From positions 60,122 through 124,121 of the forward strand of contig CAWHFM010000002.1 of NCBI GenBank assembly GCA_963828505.1: a stretch of DNA of 64,000 nucleotides. Direction: 5' to 3'. The position numbers and the translations under genes were made by a program. Below, piece by piece: positions 51,672 through 60,857 of this stretch. The notes under the pieces were generated by a model. It had not been told where the DNA came from and did no database searches. It was given only the letters and a program-made list of their open reading frames with translations. Source of the stretch: Bog-473 sp963828505. Lineage in GTDB: Bacteria; Actinomycetota; Acidimicrobiia; Acidimicrobiales; RAAP-2. Within the stretch, counting starts at the first letter, position 1. Every line of letters begins with the position of its first letter.

Positions 51672-52103
51672 TCAGAACGGGTGCGTGTGGTTGAAACGCA
51701 CCGGCACCCGCCGCAATACGAGCGTCCCGAGCAGCCGGTTCTGCGGCGTGGTGAGCACCACGATGGCAAGGACACCCATCGGGCTCCCGAGCGGTTTCGA
51801 CACCGTGTCCGAGCTGAAGTGGCCCGTGAACGCGGCCACGCACAGGTCCTGGCGAGCAGGAACCTGCCGGGCCAGGTCCTGGTACAGGCCTGGTGCCAGT
51901 TGGCGGAGGTCGGCCTGCGTGAACTTGCGGATGCCTTCGAGGTGCCCGTGGCCGCCAACGGCCCGCGTTGCGGCGGGGAGTGACAGGTAGCACGACTCGT
52001 CTGACGTACCCACGTCGCTGCGAGCCGAGGTACAGGCCGCGAGAAGGAACGCGGCGAGCACCGAGGCGGCGAGTCCGGCGGCGACGCGCCGTCGAACCGT
52101 CAT
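51672..52103 (-). CDS. Putative lipoprotein of unknown function
   Basis: A 143-residue protein with a lipoprotein signal (basic MTVRRRV, hydrophobic run, lipobox LAAC with Cys24). The mature part is short, with one Cys pair possible (SCYLSLP and DLCVAAF), and ends with a strand LLGTLVLRRVPVRFNHTHPF. No family is recognised. ATG 52103 is chosen because the signal begins there. It follows the flippase-like gene by 55 bases on the same strand and may share its operon. It is convergent with fusA2. Confidence 0.7.
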   Translation of the reverse strand: MTVRRRVAAGLAASVLAAFLLAACTSARSDVGTSDESCYLSLPAATRAVGGHGHLEGIRKFTQADLRQLAPGLYQDLARQVPARQDLCVAAFTGHFSSDTVSKPLGSPMGVLAIVVLTTPQNRLLGTLVLRRVPVRFNHTHPF

Positions 52104-52158
52104 GGGTGACCACCGTCGTCGAAGGCGGCCGCGGCGTCGGTCGGCGTCGGAGGGGCGA

Positions 52159-53187
52159 TCATCGGTCGGAGTCTGAGTGAGGCAGATATGCAACAGGCCC
52201 GGCCTCGACATCTGACGACAGGGCCTGGCGGTTCCACGTGCCTCTCCGCACCTGCAGGGCCAGCTGACCGATGTAGAGCCACCCGAGGGCGAGGATGAAC
52301 CAGAAGCTGATGATGCGGTACAGGAGGACTGCGTCCACCGTGCTCGACTCCGCGCCGCCGAAAGCGACCAGCGCGACCGTAATGCTTCCTTCGACCACGC
52401 CGAGGCCCCCGGGTGTGATGGGCAGCGTGGCGGCAAGCTGCCCGGCGCCGTATGCGAGCAGCAGGCCCTTCCACGGGATCGGAGCGTCGATGGCCCTGAA
52501 CATCATGGCGAAACATGCGCAGTCCAGTAGCCAATTGACGGTCCCCCAGGTCACGATGCGGCCGATCTGGGTCCACCCGAGGCGGACCGCGGTCATCCAG
52601 TCCATTATCCGCTCGACCTGCTCAGCAGTGTCGCCCCGGGGGCGCCCGAAGAGGGAGACGGAGGCCCGCATCGTCGCCGTCACCACGACGCGAAGTGGCC
52701 GCTCGTACACGAACAGTGACCCGAGTGCGACCGTGAAGGTGAAGACCAGGATGATGACGGGAACCAGGTCCAGCGAGGCGCCTTCGTCTGTCGCGATACC
52801 CAACCCGATCAGCGCGACCAGCGCGAGGCTCACGACGCTGGCAACCAACGTGCCGGCCAGACCCCAGGCGGCGAGCGTGTTGTCGGCGCCGAAGCGGCGG
52901 AACCAGCGGAAGCCGTAAACCGATGAGACGGCGTTGCCCGCCGGGAGGGAATTCGTCAACGCCTGCGCGCCGAACGAGACCTTGACCAGCGGCCCGAAGG
53001 GCGCCCGGAGCTTGCCCGCCAGCAGCAGCTCGTACTGCATGGCGGCGAAGCAGACGTACGACCCGATCTCCACCACGAAGGCAGGTGGGACCCACCACCA
53101 GTTCACCCGTTTGAAGACCTCGCCGAACCCCGCCAGCTCCGAGCCCTTCGAAGAGAGGACCCACGCCGCCACCCCGACGAGGCCCAA
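52159..53187 (-). CDS. LPG synthase TM-region/YbhN-like flippase-type membrane protein
   Basis: A 342-residue multi-span protein related to the one at 6865. The family blocks are GAQALTNSLPAGNAVSSVYG and LAATLPITPGGLGVVEGSIT. The only usable start is TTG 53187, but the same frame upstream continues with a hydrophobic RTWPVVRVLIG that would complete the first helix, and there is no ATG, GTG or TTG before a TGA. The true start is therefore unusual, or the sequence has an error. Neighbouring PIM genes suggest glycolipid transport, which is inference. Confidence 0.8.
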   Translation of the reverse strand: MGLVGVAAWVLSSKGSELAGFGEVFKRVNWWWVPPAFVVEIGSYVCFAAMQYELLLAGKLRAPFGPLVKVSFGAQALTNSLPAGNAVSSVYGFRWFRRFGADNTLAAWGLAGTLVASVVSLALVALIGLGIATDEGASLDLVPVIILVFTFTVALGSLFVYERPLRVVVTATMRASVSLFGRPRGDTAEQVERIMDWMTAVRLGWTQIGRIVTWGTVNWLLDCACFAMMFRAIDAPIPWKGLLLAYGAGQLAATLPITPGGLGVVEGSITVALVAFGGAESSTVDAVLLYRIISFWFILALGWLYIGQLALQVRRGTWNRQALSSDVEAGPVAYLPHSDSDR

Positions 53188-53365
53188 CCCGATGAGGACG
53201 CGGACGACAGGCCAGGTCCGCCGGAGGAGGCCGACGCGGGGAGGCTCGGCACCGCGGAGCGCGACGTCGGGATCAGGAGCAGGGCGGCTCGCGTCGGGCG
53301 GGACGGCCGCAGCCGGCCCGGTCTCGAGCAGCGCCGGAGTATCCGGCGGACCGCCCGGCGTGCCG

Positions 53366-53887
53366 CTAGGCGGGCCAGGCGTCGCTCAGCCTCTTCCAGG
53401 ACAGCTGCAGGGTCTCGGGCATGACCCGCGTCCCCGCCACCGACGTCATGAAGTTCGTATCGCCCGACCACCGCGGCAACGCGTGGAGATGCACGTGGGC
53501 GGGCAGGCCCGCACCGGCGGCGCGGCCGAGGTTGGCGCCCATGTTGAGCCCGTCAGGGTCGTACGCCGTCTCGATCGCGGCGAGCGCCTGCCGTAGCGCC
53601 GACCACAGTTCGGTCGACTCCTCGGCCGTCAGATCGGCCAGGTCGGCCATGTGGCGGATCGGCATGACGAGCAGGTGCCCTGTCGCGTACGGGTAGGCGT
53701 TCATCACGGCGAAGGTGACGTCGCCGCGCCACACGACGAGGTTCTCTTCGGACGGCGGGCCGCTCGCGGCCAGCCGGCAGAACACGCATCCGCGCTCGTC
53801 GTGGCTGTCGGATCCCGAGCGCTCCCGCGCCGTGGCTTCGGCGATGTACTCACTGCGCCACCCCGCCCACAGGTTCTCGAGGCTCAC
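53366..53887 (-). CDS. HIT-family hydrolase/AP4A phosphorylase-like
   Basis: About 173 residues. CVFCRLAASGP is the Cys-rich start of the HIT core, followed by NAYPYATGHLLVMPIRHMAD and the histidine triad in AGLPAHVHLHALPRW. Synteny (between thrS and pgsA) matches mycobacterial Rv2613c, described as an AP4A phosphorylase. GTG 53887 is chosen because the earlier frame is Arg-rich shadow of thrS. The gene ends close to the start region of the flippase-like gene, likely one operon. Confidence 0.9.
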   Translation of the reverse strand: MSLENLWAGWRSEYIAEATARERSGSDSHDERGCVFCRLAASGPPSEENLVVWRGDVTFAVMNAYPYATGHLLVMPIRHMADLADLTAEESTELWSALRQALAAIETAYDPDGLNMGANLGRAAGAGLPAHVHLHALPRWSGDTNFMTSVAGTRVMPETLQLSWKRLSDAWPA

Positions 53888-53894
53888 TGCGGCG

Positions 53895-55910
53895 TCACGC
53901 CGTCGCCTTCTGCGGCGACTCCGCGGCGTCGGGAGCCCGGTCCTCGGGCCGTCCCTTGCGGGCGACCTCGTCGGCCACCTCGGCCACGAGCGCGTCGACC
54001 GCCACCCCGTGCTCCGGCCGGCCGGGCCAGCCACGCCGGTTCACACCGACCGTCCCGGCACTGACGTCGTCGTTGCCGACCACGAGCACATAGGGGATCT
54101 TGGACAGCTTGGCCCGGCGTATCAGAGGGCCGAGGCTCCCACCGCTCGCGTCGACCTCGGACCGGAGCCCGACCGCTGCGCAGGCCACGGCAACGGTGTC
54201 GGCGTACTCCAGGTGAGCGTCGGTCACGGGTATGACGCGAACCTGCTCGGGTGACAGCCAGGTCGGGAGCGCTCCCGCGTAGTGCTCGATCAGGACCGCC
54301 ATGAAGCGCTCGACCGAGCCGAAGAGGGCGCGGTGGATCATGATCGGCTGGTGTCGAGCGTTGTCGGCGCCGATGTACTCCAGCCCGAACCGATGCGGCA
54401 GCTGGAAGTCGAGCTGCACGGTCGACATCTGCCACGTGCGCCCGATCGCGTCGCGCGTCTGCACAGAGATCTTCGGCCCGTAAAAGGCACCGCCACCCTC
54501 GTCCATGACCAAATCGAGACCGATTTCGACCGCCGTCGTCCGAAGGGCCTCGGTGGCGATCTCCCACTCCTCGTCGCTGCCCACCGCCTTGCCCGGAGGT
54601 CTGGTCGACAGCTCGAGGTAGAAATCGTCGAGCCCGTAGTCGCGCAGCAGGTCCAGCACGAAGTGCAATGTCCTCACGAGCTCCGCGTCCATCTGCTCGC
54701 GGGTGCAGAAGATGTGGGCGTCGTCCTGGGTCATTCCCCGCACTCGGATGAGGCCTTGGAGCGTCCCGGACTTCTCGTACCGGTAGACCGTTCCGAACTC
54801 GAACAACCGCATCGGCAGCTCGCGGTAGGACCGCTGGCGGCTGCGGTAGACGAGGATGTGGAAGGGGCAGTTCATGGGTTTGAGGTAGTACTGCGTCCCT
54901 CCGTCGAGCTCCATCGGGGGGTACATCCCGTCCGCGAACCAGTCGAGGTGGCCGGACACCTCGAAGAGGTGCGCCTTCGTGATGTGGGGCGAGTTCACGA
55001 AGTCGTAGCCGGCCTCGACGTGGCGCTGGCGCGAGTAGTCCTCCATGAGACGCCGGATCGTCCCTCCCTTGGGGTGGAAGACCGCCAGGCCGGAGCCGAT
55101 CTCGTCGGGGAAGCTGTAGAGGTCGAGCTCGGCCCCGAGCTTGCGGTGGTCACGCCGCTCGGCCTCCTCCAACTGGTGCAGGTACGCGGCGAGAGCCTGC
55201 TCCGACTCCCACGCCGTCCCGTAGATGCGCTGGAGCTGCTCGCGCTTCTCGTCACCCCGCCAGTAGGCGCCCGCGACACGCATGAGCTTGAAGTGGCCGA
55301 GCCGGCCGGTCGAGGGCACGTGCGGGCCCCGGCACAGGTCGATGAACGCGTCGGTGTTCCGGTACGTGCTCACGAGCGACCCGGTGGCATCGACCTCGTC
55401 GGCGCCCGACCCCACGGCCCGGATGATCTCCAGCTTGAAGGGCTGGTCGGCGAAGATCTCGAGACCTTCTTCCAGGTCGTGCTCGTGACGCTCGAAGGGC
55501 TGGTCCTCCTTCACGATGGCCCGCATCTCCGCTTCCACCCGTTCCAGGTCGTCGTCGCTGAAGTGCGCGCCGCCGGGAAGCTCGAAGTCGTAGTAGAAGC
55601 CGTTGTCGATCACCGGGCCGATGGCGTACTTGGCGCCGGGCCAAAGCCGACGGACGGCCTGCGCCATCACGTGGGCGGTGGAATGACGGAGCACCTCGCG
55701 TCCGGCGTCGGAGTCGGCGGTGACGATCGCCGCCTCCGAGCCGTCCGCCAGCTCGGTGGCGAGGTCCACTTCATGACCGTCCACCACGGCGGCGACGGCC
55801 GCCTTGGCCAGCCGTGAACCGATGGATTTCGCCAGGCCGGCAGCCGTCGTGCCCTCGGCCAACTCCCGCGCGGACCCGTCCGGAAGTCGTACCGATATGA
55901 CGCCTGCCAT
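53895..55910 (-). CDS. thrS: Threonyl-tRNA synthetase
   Basis: A 671-residue class II synthetase. A TGS domain (ISVRLPDGSARELAEGTTAA) precedes the editing domain with HSTAHVMAQAVRRL and its metal site. The catalytic core has the zinc ligand Cys in KPMNCPFHILVYRSR, motif 2 with FEFGTVYRYEKSGTLQGLIR and QDDAHIFC, and motif 3. The C-terminal anticodon domain ends in a basic stretch. AGGAGAGGG precedes the ATG. No T-box is visible in the 159-base leader. It leads the run to HIT, flippase and lipoprotein. Confidence 0.97.
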   Translation of the reverse strand: MAGVISVRLPDGSARELAEGTTAAGLAKSIGSRLAKAAVAAVVDGHEVDLATELADGSEAAIVTADSDAGREVLRHSTAHVMAQAVRRLWPGAKYAIGPVIDNGFYYDFELPGGAHFSDDDLERVEAEMRAIVKEDQPFERHEHDLEEGLEIFADQPFKLEIIRAVGSGADEVDATGSLVSTYRNTDAFIDLCRGPHVPSTGRLGHFKLMRVAGAYWRGDEKREQLQRIYGTAWESEQALAAYLHQLEEAERRDHRKLGAELDLYSFPDEIGSGLAVFHPKGGTIRRLMEDYSRQRHVEAGYDFVNSPHITKAHLFEVSGHLDWFADGMYPPMELDGGTQYYLKPMNCPFHILVYRSRQRSYRELPMRLFEFGTVYRYEKSGTLQGLIRVRGMTQDDAHIFCTREQMDAELVRTLHFVLDLLRDYGLDDFYLELSTRPPGKAVGSDEEWEIATEALRTTAVEIGLDLVMDEGGGAFYGPKISVQTRDAIGRTWQMSTVQLDFQLPHRFGLEYIGADNARHQPIMIHRALFGSVERFMAVLIEHYAGALPTWLSPEQVRVIPVTDAHLEYADTVAVACAAVGLRSEVDASGGSLGPLIRRAKLSKIPYVLVVGNDDVSAGTVGVNRRGWPGRPEHGVAVDALVAEVADEVARKGRPEDRAPDAAESPQKATA

Positions 55911-56069
55911 GGTTCACCCTCTCCTGCTCAGCCGGGGCAGCGAGTCACCGATGGCGGGCCGAACCGGACACCGGCCACCGATCACCCCTGGTCCGGGCGC
56001 CTACTTCGTGGCACAAAGGGTACCGGACCGTCCGGGGCGTCCCGCCGCCATGCGATCAGCGGCTGCTGC

Positions 56070-57191
56070 TCAGATTTCGACGCCCAAGAGCCGCGCCCCG
56101 TCGGCGACGGGCCGGCCGGCGGCGGCCGCCTCGTCGAGCATCCGCAGAGCCGTCGGGGTGTCGAGGTCATCGTCGAGCGCGGCGCGCACCTCGGCCAGCG
56201 GTCCGGCGCCATCGCCGACGGGGGCACTCGACCACAGGGCCAGCCGGGCCGCCGCCGCGGGCATGTCCTCGTCGGTGCGCCAGTCCCAGTCCCCGCGGTA
56301 GTGATGGCCGAGGAGCGCGAGACGCACGGCGCGGGGATCCCACTCCTTGCACAGTTCTCCGACGAAGACCAGGTTTCCGAGGGACTTGGACATCTTGGTC
56401 CCTTCGAAGCGCACCAATCCCACGTGGAGCCAGAACCGGACGAACGGCACCCCGGTGGCGGACTCTGATTGGGCGGTCTCGCACTCGTGATGCGGGAAGA
56501 CCAGATCCCGTCCACCACCGTGGACATCGATCGTCTCACCGAGCTCTCTCAAGGCGAGGGCCGAGCACTCGATGTGCCAACCCGGCCGGCCCGGCCCCCA
56601 GCGCGACTCCCACGCCGGCTCGTCCGGCAGAGATGGTTGCCACAGCACGAAATCGAGCGGGTCTCGCTTGTTCGGATCCTCCGGGTGACCCCCGTGCTCG
56701 GCGGCCAGTTCCAGCATCTCGGCCCGCCCGTAGCCGCTCAACCGCCCGAAACGAGGGAAGCTGGCCACGCTGAAGTAGACGGAGCCCCCCGCCTGGTAGG
56801 CGTGACCGCCCTCGAGCGCGATCCCGATCAGGGAAAGGATCTCGGCTATGGCCGACGTCGCCCTCGGCTCCGAGTAGACGGGGAGGAGGTTGAGCAGCCC
56901 CATCTCGGCGTCGAAGCGCGCCATCTCCTCCGCGGCCAGGTCGAGGTAGTGCACCCCGAGCTCGCGGGCCTTGCGGAGGATGTCGTCGTCCACGTCGGTG
57001 ACGTTGCGCACGCACCGGGTGGCGTGCCCGGCGTCGCGGAGGCGGCGTTGGAGGACGTCGAAGACGAGGTACACCGAGGCGTGGCCCAGGTGCGCAGCGT
57101 CGTAGGGCGTGATGCCACAGGAGTACATGGTCACCTCGGGGCCGGGTTCGAACGGCACCACCGTCCGTCTGGCCGTGTCGAAGAGCCTCAT
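56070..57191 (-). CDS. mshC: Cysteine:glucosaminyl-inositol ligase MshC-like (mycothiol biosynthesis)
   Basis: A 373-residue class I synthetase fold. The start MYSCGITPYDAAHLGHASVY has the MshC form (ITPYD) rather than the CysRS form (PTVYD). Then come GPGRPGWHIECSALAL, GGGRDLVFPHHECETAQSE and KMSKSLGNLV (KMSKS loop). The zinc Cys-Cys-His-Glu set is present. The end LLGVEI resembles mycobacterial MshC (LLGVDL), and the CysRS anticodon domain is absent. It joins cysteine to GlcN-inositol. It is about 40 residues shorter than the mycobacterial enzyme, mostly at the N-terminus. Confidence 0.85.
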   Translation of the reverse strand: MRLFDTARRTVVPFEPGPEVTMYSCGITPYDAAHLGHASVYLVFDVLQRRLRDAGHATRCVRNVTDVDDDILRKARELGVHYLDLAAEEMARFDAEMGLLNLLPVYSEPRATSAIAEILSLIGIALEGGHAYQAGGSVYFSVASFPRFGRLSGYGRAEMLELAAEHGGHPEDPNKRDPLDFVLWQPSLPDEPAWESRWGPGRPGWHIECSALALRELGETIDVHGGGRDLVFPHHECETAQSESATGVPFVRFWLHVGLVRFEGTKMSKSLGNLVFVGELCKEWDPRAVRLALLGHHYRGDWDWRTDEDMPAAAARLALWSSAPVGDGAGPLAEVRAALDDDLDTPTALRMLDEAAAAGRPVADGARLLGVEI

Positions 57192-57219
57192 GAACCTCTC
57201 CCCCGCCTGACCGACCGAC

Positions 57220-57870
57220 CTAGATCCCGGCCATGCGCAGCGTCGAGTGAGCCCGATAGCGCATGTTCAGCGTGATACAGACAGCGGTGAAGGCCTCGAT
57301 CGCCGCCGCCTGGTTCAGGCTGCCGGCGTCCAGAGCCCGGAGCCCACGCATCCTCCCGACGAGATCCATCGTCACTGATTTCGCTTCCTCGTAGTCCGAA
57401 CACACCAACACGTCGGCTTCCAACCCCGAGTCGAGGTCCTCCATTTCCGCCGCCGGAAGGTGGTGGAGCGAGGCGGCCACCATGGACCCGGGTAGGGCCG
57501 CCTGCACCCCGGCCGCAACCGAGCCCCGAGGAGGGAGGAGGGCCAACATCTCGCGCCCGTCCTTCACCAGGGCGTTGGCCATGCAGACGACGACCTTGCC
57601 CGCCAACGACTGACGGAGCGAGCGCACCGTCGACAGCGCGCTGTCCCACGGCGTCGCGACCACGATCATGTCGGCCCCGGCGGCCGCGGCGTTGTCCGCG
57701 CCGGTGACGTCGAGGCTCAGTGCGGGCCAGCGCCCGACCACCTCGCCGGCCACGGAGGCGGCGCGCTCGGCATCGCGCGAGCCGATGGTGACGGCCAGCC
57801 CCGACTCGGCGAGCCGGACCGCGACCCCTCGTCCAGCCGGGCCGGTCCCGCCGAGTATTCCCACGTTCAT
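57220..57870 (-). CDS. F420-dependent NADP oxidoreductase (Fno/NpdG-like)
   Basis: A 216-residue protein. The NADP-binding start MNVGILGGTGPAGRGVAVRL is followed by IGSRDAERAASVAGEV and MIVVATPWDSAL, then the F420-contacting C-terminal part with AASLHHLPAAEMED and VLVCSDYEEAK. It moves hydride between F420 and NADP, so the organism uses deazaflavin F420. It lies 28 bases upstream of mshC on the same strand and is divergent from the inhA-like gene. Confidence 0.9.
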   Translation of the reverse strand: MNVGILGGTGPAGRGVAVRLAESGLAVTIGSRDAERAASVAGEVVGRWPALSLDVTGADNAAAAGADMIVVATPWDSALSTVRSLRQSLAGKVVVCMANALVKDGREMLALLPPRGSVAAGVQAALPGSMVAASLHHLPAAEMEDLDSGLEADVLVCSDYEEAKSVTMDLVGRMRGLRALDAGSLNQAAAIEAFTAVCITLNMRYRAHSTLRMAGI

Positions 57871-57912
57871 ACCCCTACCTTCGCATAACCGTCGCCTAGC
57901 CTCGGGGGCGCA

Positions 57913-58701
57913 GTGGGACTTCTCGACGGCAAGCGGCTCCTGGTCACCGGCGTCCTGACGGACGCGTCATTGGCCTACGCGGTGGCCCGTCAGGCCCAGG
58001 AGCACGGCGCCGAGATCGTCCTCTCGGGGGCCGGGCGCGCGCTGTCGCTGACCCGACGCACGGCCCGGAAGCTCCCCCAGGAGCCCGACGTTCTGGAGAT
58101 CGACGTCACGTCGCCCGACCAGCTGGGGGCAGCCGGATCTGCGCTGGCGGAGCGCTGGGACCGTCTCGACGGGTTGCTGCACGCGATCGGGTTCGCGCCG
58201 CCCGACTGCCTGGGGAGCGGGATGTTCACCGCTGGCTGGGACGACGTCGCGACGGCGTTCAACGTCTCCACCTATTCACTCAAGGCGCTCGTCGACGCCT
58301 TCCTGCCGCTTCTGACCGCGGCCGGCGCCGACGGCGGTGCCTCGGTCGTCGGCCTCGACTTCGACGCCGCCGTGGCGTGGCCCGTCTACGACTGGATGGG
58401 CGTGGCCAAAGCGGCCCTCGAGTCCCTGTCCCGATACCTGGCCAAGGAGCTGGGCCCCCGCGGGATCCGGGTGAACCTGGTGGCCGCGGGTCCGATCCGG
58501 ACCATGGCGGCCAAGTCGATCCCGGGATTCTCGGCCTTCGAGGACACGTGGGCGCAACGGGCTCCCCTCGGCTGGGACATCCACGACGCCGACCCGGTGG
58601 CCCGCGCCTGCGTCGCTCTCTTCAGCGACCTCTTCCCCATGACGACGGGCGAGATCGTCCACGTCGACGGCGGGGTGCACGCCGTCGGCAGCAGCGCCTG
58701 A
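57913..58701 (+). CDS. fabI: Enoyl-ACP reductase, InhA/FabI type
   Basis: A 262-residue NADH-dependent reductase of the FAS-II cycle. MGLLDGKRLLVTGVLTDASL matches the InhA start, with LLHAIGFAPPD in the cofactor region, catalytic Tyr159 and Lys166 in YDWMGVAKAALES, and VNLVAAGPIRTMAAKSIPGF. The Ser94 position of InhA is Ala here (AIGF). TAGCCT lies ten bases before GTG 57913. Long-chain (mycolic-type) use is unproven; it could serve ordinary fatty acid synthesis. Confidence 0.92.
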   Translation: MGLLDGKRLLVTGVLTDASLAYAVARQAQEHGAEIVLSGAGRALSLTRRTARKLPQEPDVLEIDVTSPDQLGAAGSALAERWDRLDGLLHAIGFAPPDCLGSGMFTAGWDDVATAFNVSTYSLKALVDAFLPLLTAAGADGGASVVGLDFDAAVAWPVYDWMGVAKAALESLSRYLAKELGPRGIRVNLVAAGPIRTMAAKSIPGFSAFEDTWAQRAPLGWDIHDADPVARACVALFSDLFPMTTGEIVHVDGGVHAVGSSA

Positions 58702-58794
58702 CCCGGCCCACAACCGGCCCACAACCGGCTCCGACCGGCGCCGGTCGGAGCGCGATGCGCCGACCCCCCGGCCAGGAACGGGAGCCCCTCCCAG

Positions 58795-58800
58795 TAGGTT
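58795..58800 (+). promoter_or_regulatory. -10 hexamer TAGGTT for a leaderless ABC gene
   Basis: TAGGTT is followed by six bases (GACCTC) and the ATG at 58807. Confidence 0.6.
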
Positions 58801-58806
58801 GACCTC

Positions 58807-60714
58807 ATGAATATGCGTGGCCACGCCATGGGCGGCGGTCGCGGGGGCTGGGGCGGCATGCGATCGATGCGCCAGGACCGTGCGGTCCTCCAGCACCGGG
58901 TGAAGAAGGGCACCGCCAGACGGATGCTGACCTTCGCCGTCCCGTACCGCCGCATCCTCGCCGTCTTCGTGCCGGTCGTCATCCTCGACGCCGTGATCGT
59001 CGCGGTGAACCCGCTGATCCTGCGAGCCCTCATCGACAACGGCATCTTGAAGCAGAACGAGGACCTCGTCATAAAGCTCGCCATCCTGGTCGCCGTGCTC
59101 GCCCTGTTCGATGCGTTCTTCGCGCTCACGGAACGCCGGATCTCGGCCTATATCGGCGAGTGGCTCATCTACGACATGCGCTCCAAGGTCTTCCGGCACA
59201 TCCAACGCATGCCGCTCGCCTTCTTCACCCGTACCCAGACCGGCGCGCTGGTCAGTCGCCTGAACAACGACGTCATCGGCGCCCAGCAGGCCTTCACGGA
59301 CCTCCTCTCGAACGTGGTGGGGAATCTCGTCACCGTGATGATCGTGGTGGGCGCCATGTTCTTCCTGAGCTGGCAGATCACCCTGGCCGCCCTGCTGCTG
59401 GTACCGATCTTCCTCGTTCCCGCCAAGTTCGTCGGCCAGCGCATCGGAGCTCTGACCAAGGAGGGCTACAACCTCAACAGCGAGATGAACATGGTCATGC
59501 AGGAGCGCTTCCAGGTCGGGGGGGCGATGCTCGTCAAGCTTCTCGGATACCCCGAGGCCGAGGCCGTGTCGTTCGAGAGCAAGGCCGGTCGGGTCAGGGA
59601 CATCGGGATCGCCCAGGCGACCTACTCCAGGGTCTTCTTCGTCGCACTCTCCCTCACCGCATCGCTGGCGACGGCGATCGTGTACGGGGTCGGCGGCGTG
59701 GCCGCAGTGCACGGCGTGCTCCAAGTCGGGACCGTCGTCGCACTGACGAGCTACCTGACCCGGCTCTACCAACCGCTGACCCAGCTCTCCAACCTCAATC
59801 TCGACGTCATGACGGCTCTGGTCTCGTTCGAACGACTCTTCGAAGTGCTCGACATCGTCCCGATGATCGACGAGGACCCTGATGCGGTCGCCGTCCCCCG
59901 TGGCGCCGCCTCGATTGAGTTCGACCACGTCCGGTTCACCTATCCGGGCGCCGACGAAGTCTCCCTGGCGTCCCTCGAATCGGTGGCCGTGCTCGAGGCC
60001 GGGCTTCGTAGCGAGGTGCTGCACGACGTGTCCTTCACCGTCTCGCCGGGCCAGATGATCGCCCTCGTCGGGCCCTCCGGCGCGGGCAAGACGACGATCT
60101 CGAACCTCGTGCCCAGGCTCTACGACGTGACCGGCGGGGCGGTCCGGCTCAACGGCGTGGACGTCCGCCACGCCACCATGGCCTCGCTCCGCGACGTCGT
60201 CGGCATCGTGACGCAGGATCCACACCTCTTCCATGACACGCTCCGGGCGAACCTGCTCTACGCCCGGCCCGAGGCGAGCGAGGCCGACGTTCTCGCCGCA
60301 TTGGATCTGGCGCAGATCGGACACATCGTCGGAGAACTTCCCGACGGGCTCGACACCGTCGTCGGCGAGCGCGGGTATCGGCTCTCGGGTGGCGAGAAGC
60401 AGCGGGTGGCGCTCGCCCGGCTGATGCTCAAGGCACCCGACATCGTGGTCCTGGACGAAGCCACGGCACATCTCGACTCCGAATCCGAGGCGGCGGTGCA
60501 GCGGGCGCTGCGCGAGACGCTGAGCGGCCGTACCTCGCTCGTGATCGCCCACCGGCTCTCGACCGTACGTGAGGCGGACGAGCTCCTGGTCGTCGACGAC
60601 GGACGAATCCTGGAGCGGGGCACCCATGCCAGCCTGTTGGCCGCGAACGGCCTCTACGCCGAGCTGTACCGGACCCAGTTCGCCGAGCAGGAGGATCCCG
60701 CCAGGACGGCGTGA
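58807..60714 (+). CDS. ABC exporter half-transporter (fused TM and ATPase)
   Basis: A 635-residue exporter. A Gly/Met/Arg-rich N-terminus of 40 residues precedes six TM helices (residues about 45-335). The ATPase has Walker A (ALVGPSGAGKTTISNLV), Q-loop GIVTQDPHLFHDTLRANLLY, signature RLSGGEKQRVALARLMLK, Walker B IVVLDEATAHLDSES and H-loop VIAHRLSTVR. Before Walker A an extra segment (SLASLESVAVLEAGLRSEV) interrupts the usual beta strand; similar insertions occur in some actinobacterial exporters. The start follows a leaderless promoter. Substrate unknown. Confidence 0.92.
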   Translation: MNMRGHAMGGGRGGWGGMRSMRQDRAVLQHRVKKGTARRMLTFAVPYRRILAVFVPVVILDAVIVAVNPLILRALIDNGILKQNEDLVIKLAILVAVLALFDAFFALTERRISAYIGEWLIYDMRSKVFRHIQRMPLAFFTRTQTGALVSRLNNDVIGAQQAFTDLLSNVVGNLVTVMIVVGAMFFLSWQITLAALLLVPIFLVPAKFVGQRIGALTKEGYNLNSEMNMVMQERFQVGGAMLVKLLGYPEAEAVSFESKAGRVRDIGIAQATYSRVFFVALSLTASLATAIVYGVGGVAAVHGVLQVGTVVALTSYLTRLYQPLTQLSNLNLDVMTALVSFERLFEVLDIVPMIDEDPDAVAVPRGAASIEFDHVRFTYPGADEVSLASLESVAVLEAGLRSEVLHDVSFTVSPGQMIALVGPSGAGKTTISNLVPRLYDVTGGAVRLNGVDVRHATMASLRDVVGIVTQDPHLFHDTLRANLLYARPEASEADVLAALDLAQIGHIVGELPDGLDTVVGERGYRLSGGEKQRVALARLMLKAPDIVVLDEATAHLDSESEAAVQRALRETLSGRTSLVIAHRLSTVREADELLVVDDGRILERGTHASLLAANGLYAELYRTQFAEQEDPARTA

Positions 60715-60812
60715 ACCACGAACGAGGATCGGGTCAGGACGCAAGCGAGGATCGCGCCAGGACGTTACCCCGCCGGAACCGGTCCGGAGGGGCAGGGGCG
60801 GCTGCCCTAAAG

Positions 60813-60826
60813 TAGAATCTGTTCTA
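60813..60826. promoter_or_regulatory. KstR-like operator TAGAATCTGTTCTA
   Basis: TAGAATCTGTTCTA matches the mycobacterial KstR site TnnAACnnGTTnnA at every fixed position except the sixth (T for C), and its outer arms TAGAA/TTCTA are symmetrical. It lies 32 bases before the nitronate monooxygenase start. KstR controls sterol catabolism. TetR-family sites of related shape exist, so the regulator is inferred. Confidence 0.45.
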
Positions 60827-60857
60827 ATTATCGGTAGGTGGATCGAAGGAGGTCAGG

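Noticed and set aside
55911..56069. T-box upstream of thrS
   Set aside because: No T-box sequence or specifier-stem layout is visible; T-boxes in actinomycetes are mainly upstream of ileS.
56070..57191. Cysteinyl-tRNA synthetase
   Set aside because: The ITPYD form of the first motif, GPGRPGWH, the LLGVEI end and the missing anticodon domain fit MshC instead.
58276..60744. An 822-codon open frame antisense to the ABC exporter, and other long antisense frames
   Set aside because: High GC removes stop codons from the opposite strand. The translation is rich in Arg, His, Gly and Val with no domain, while the sense strand encodes a complete exporter.
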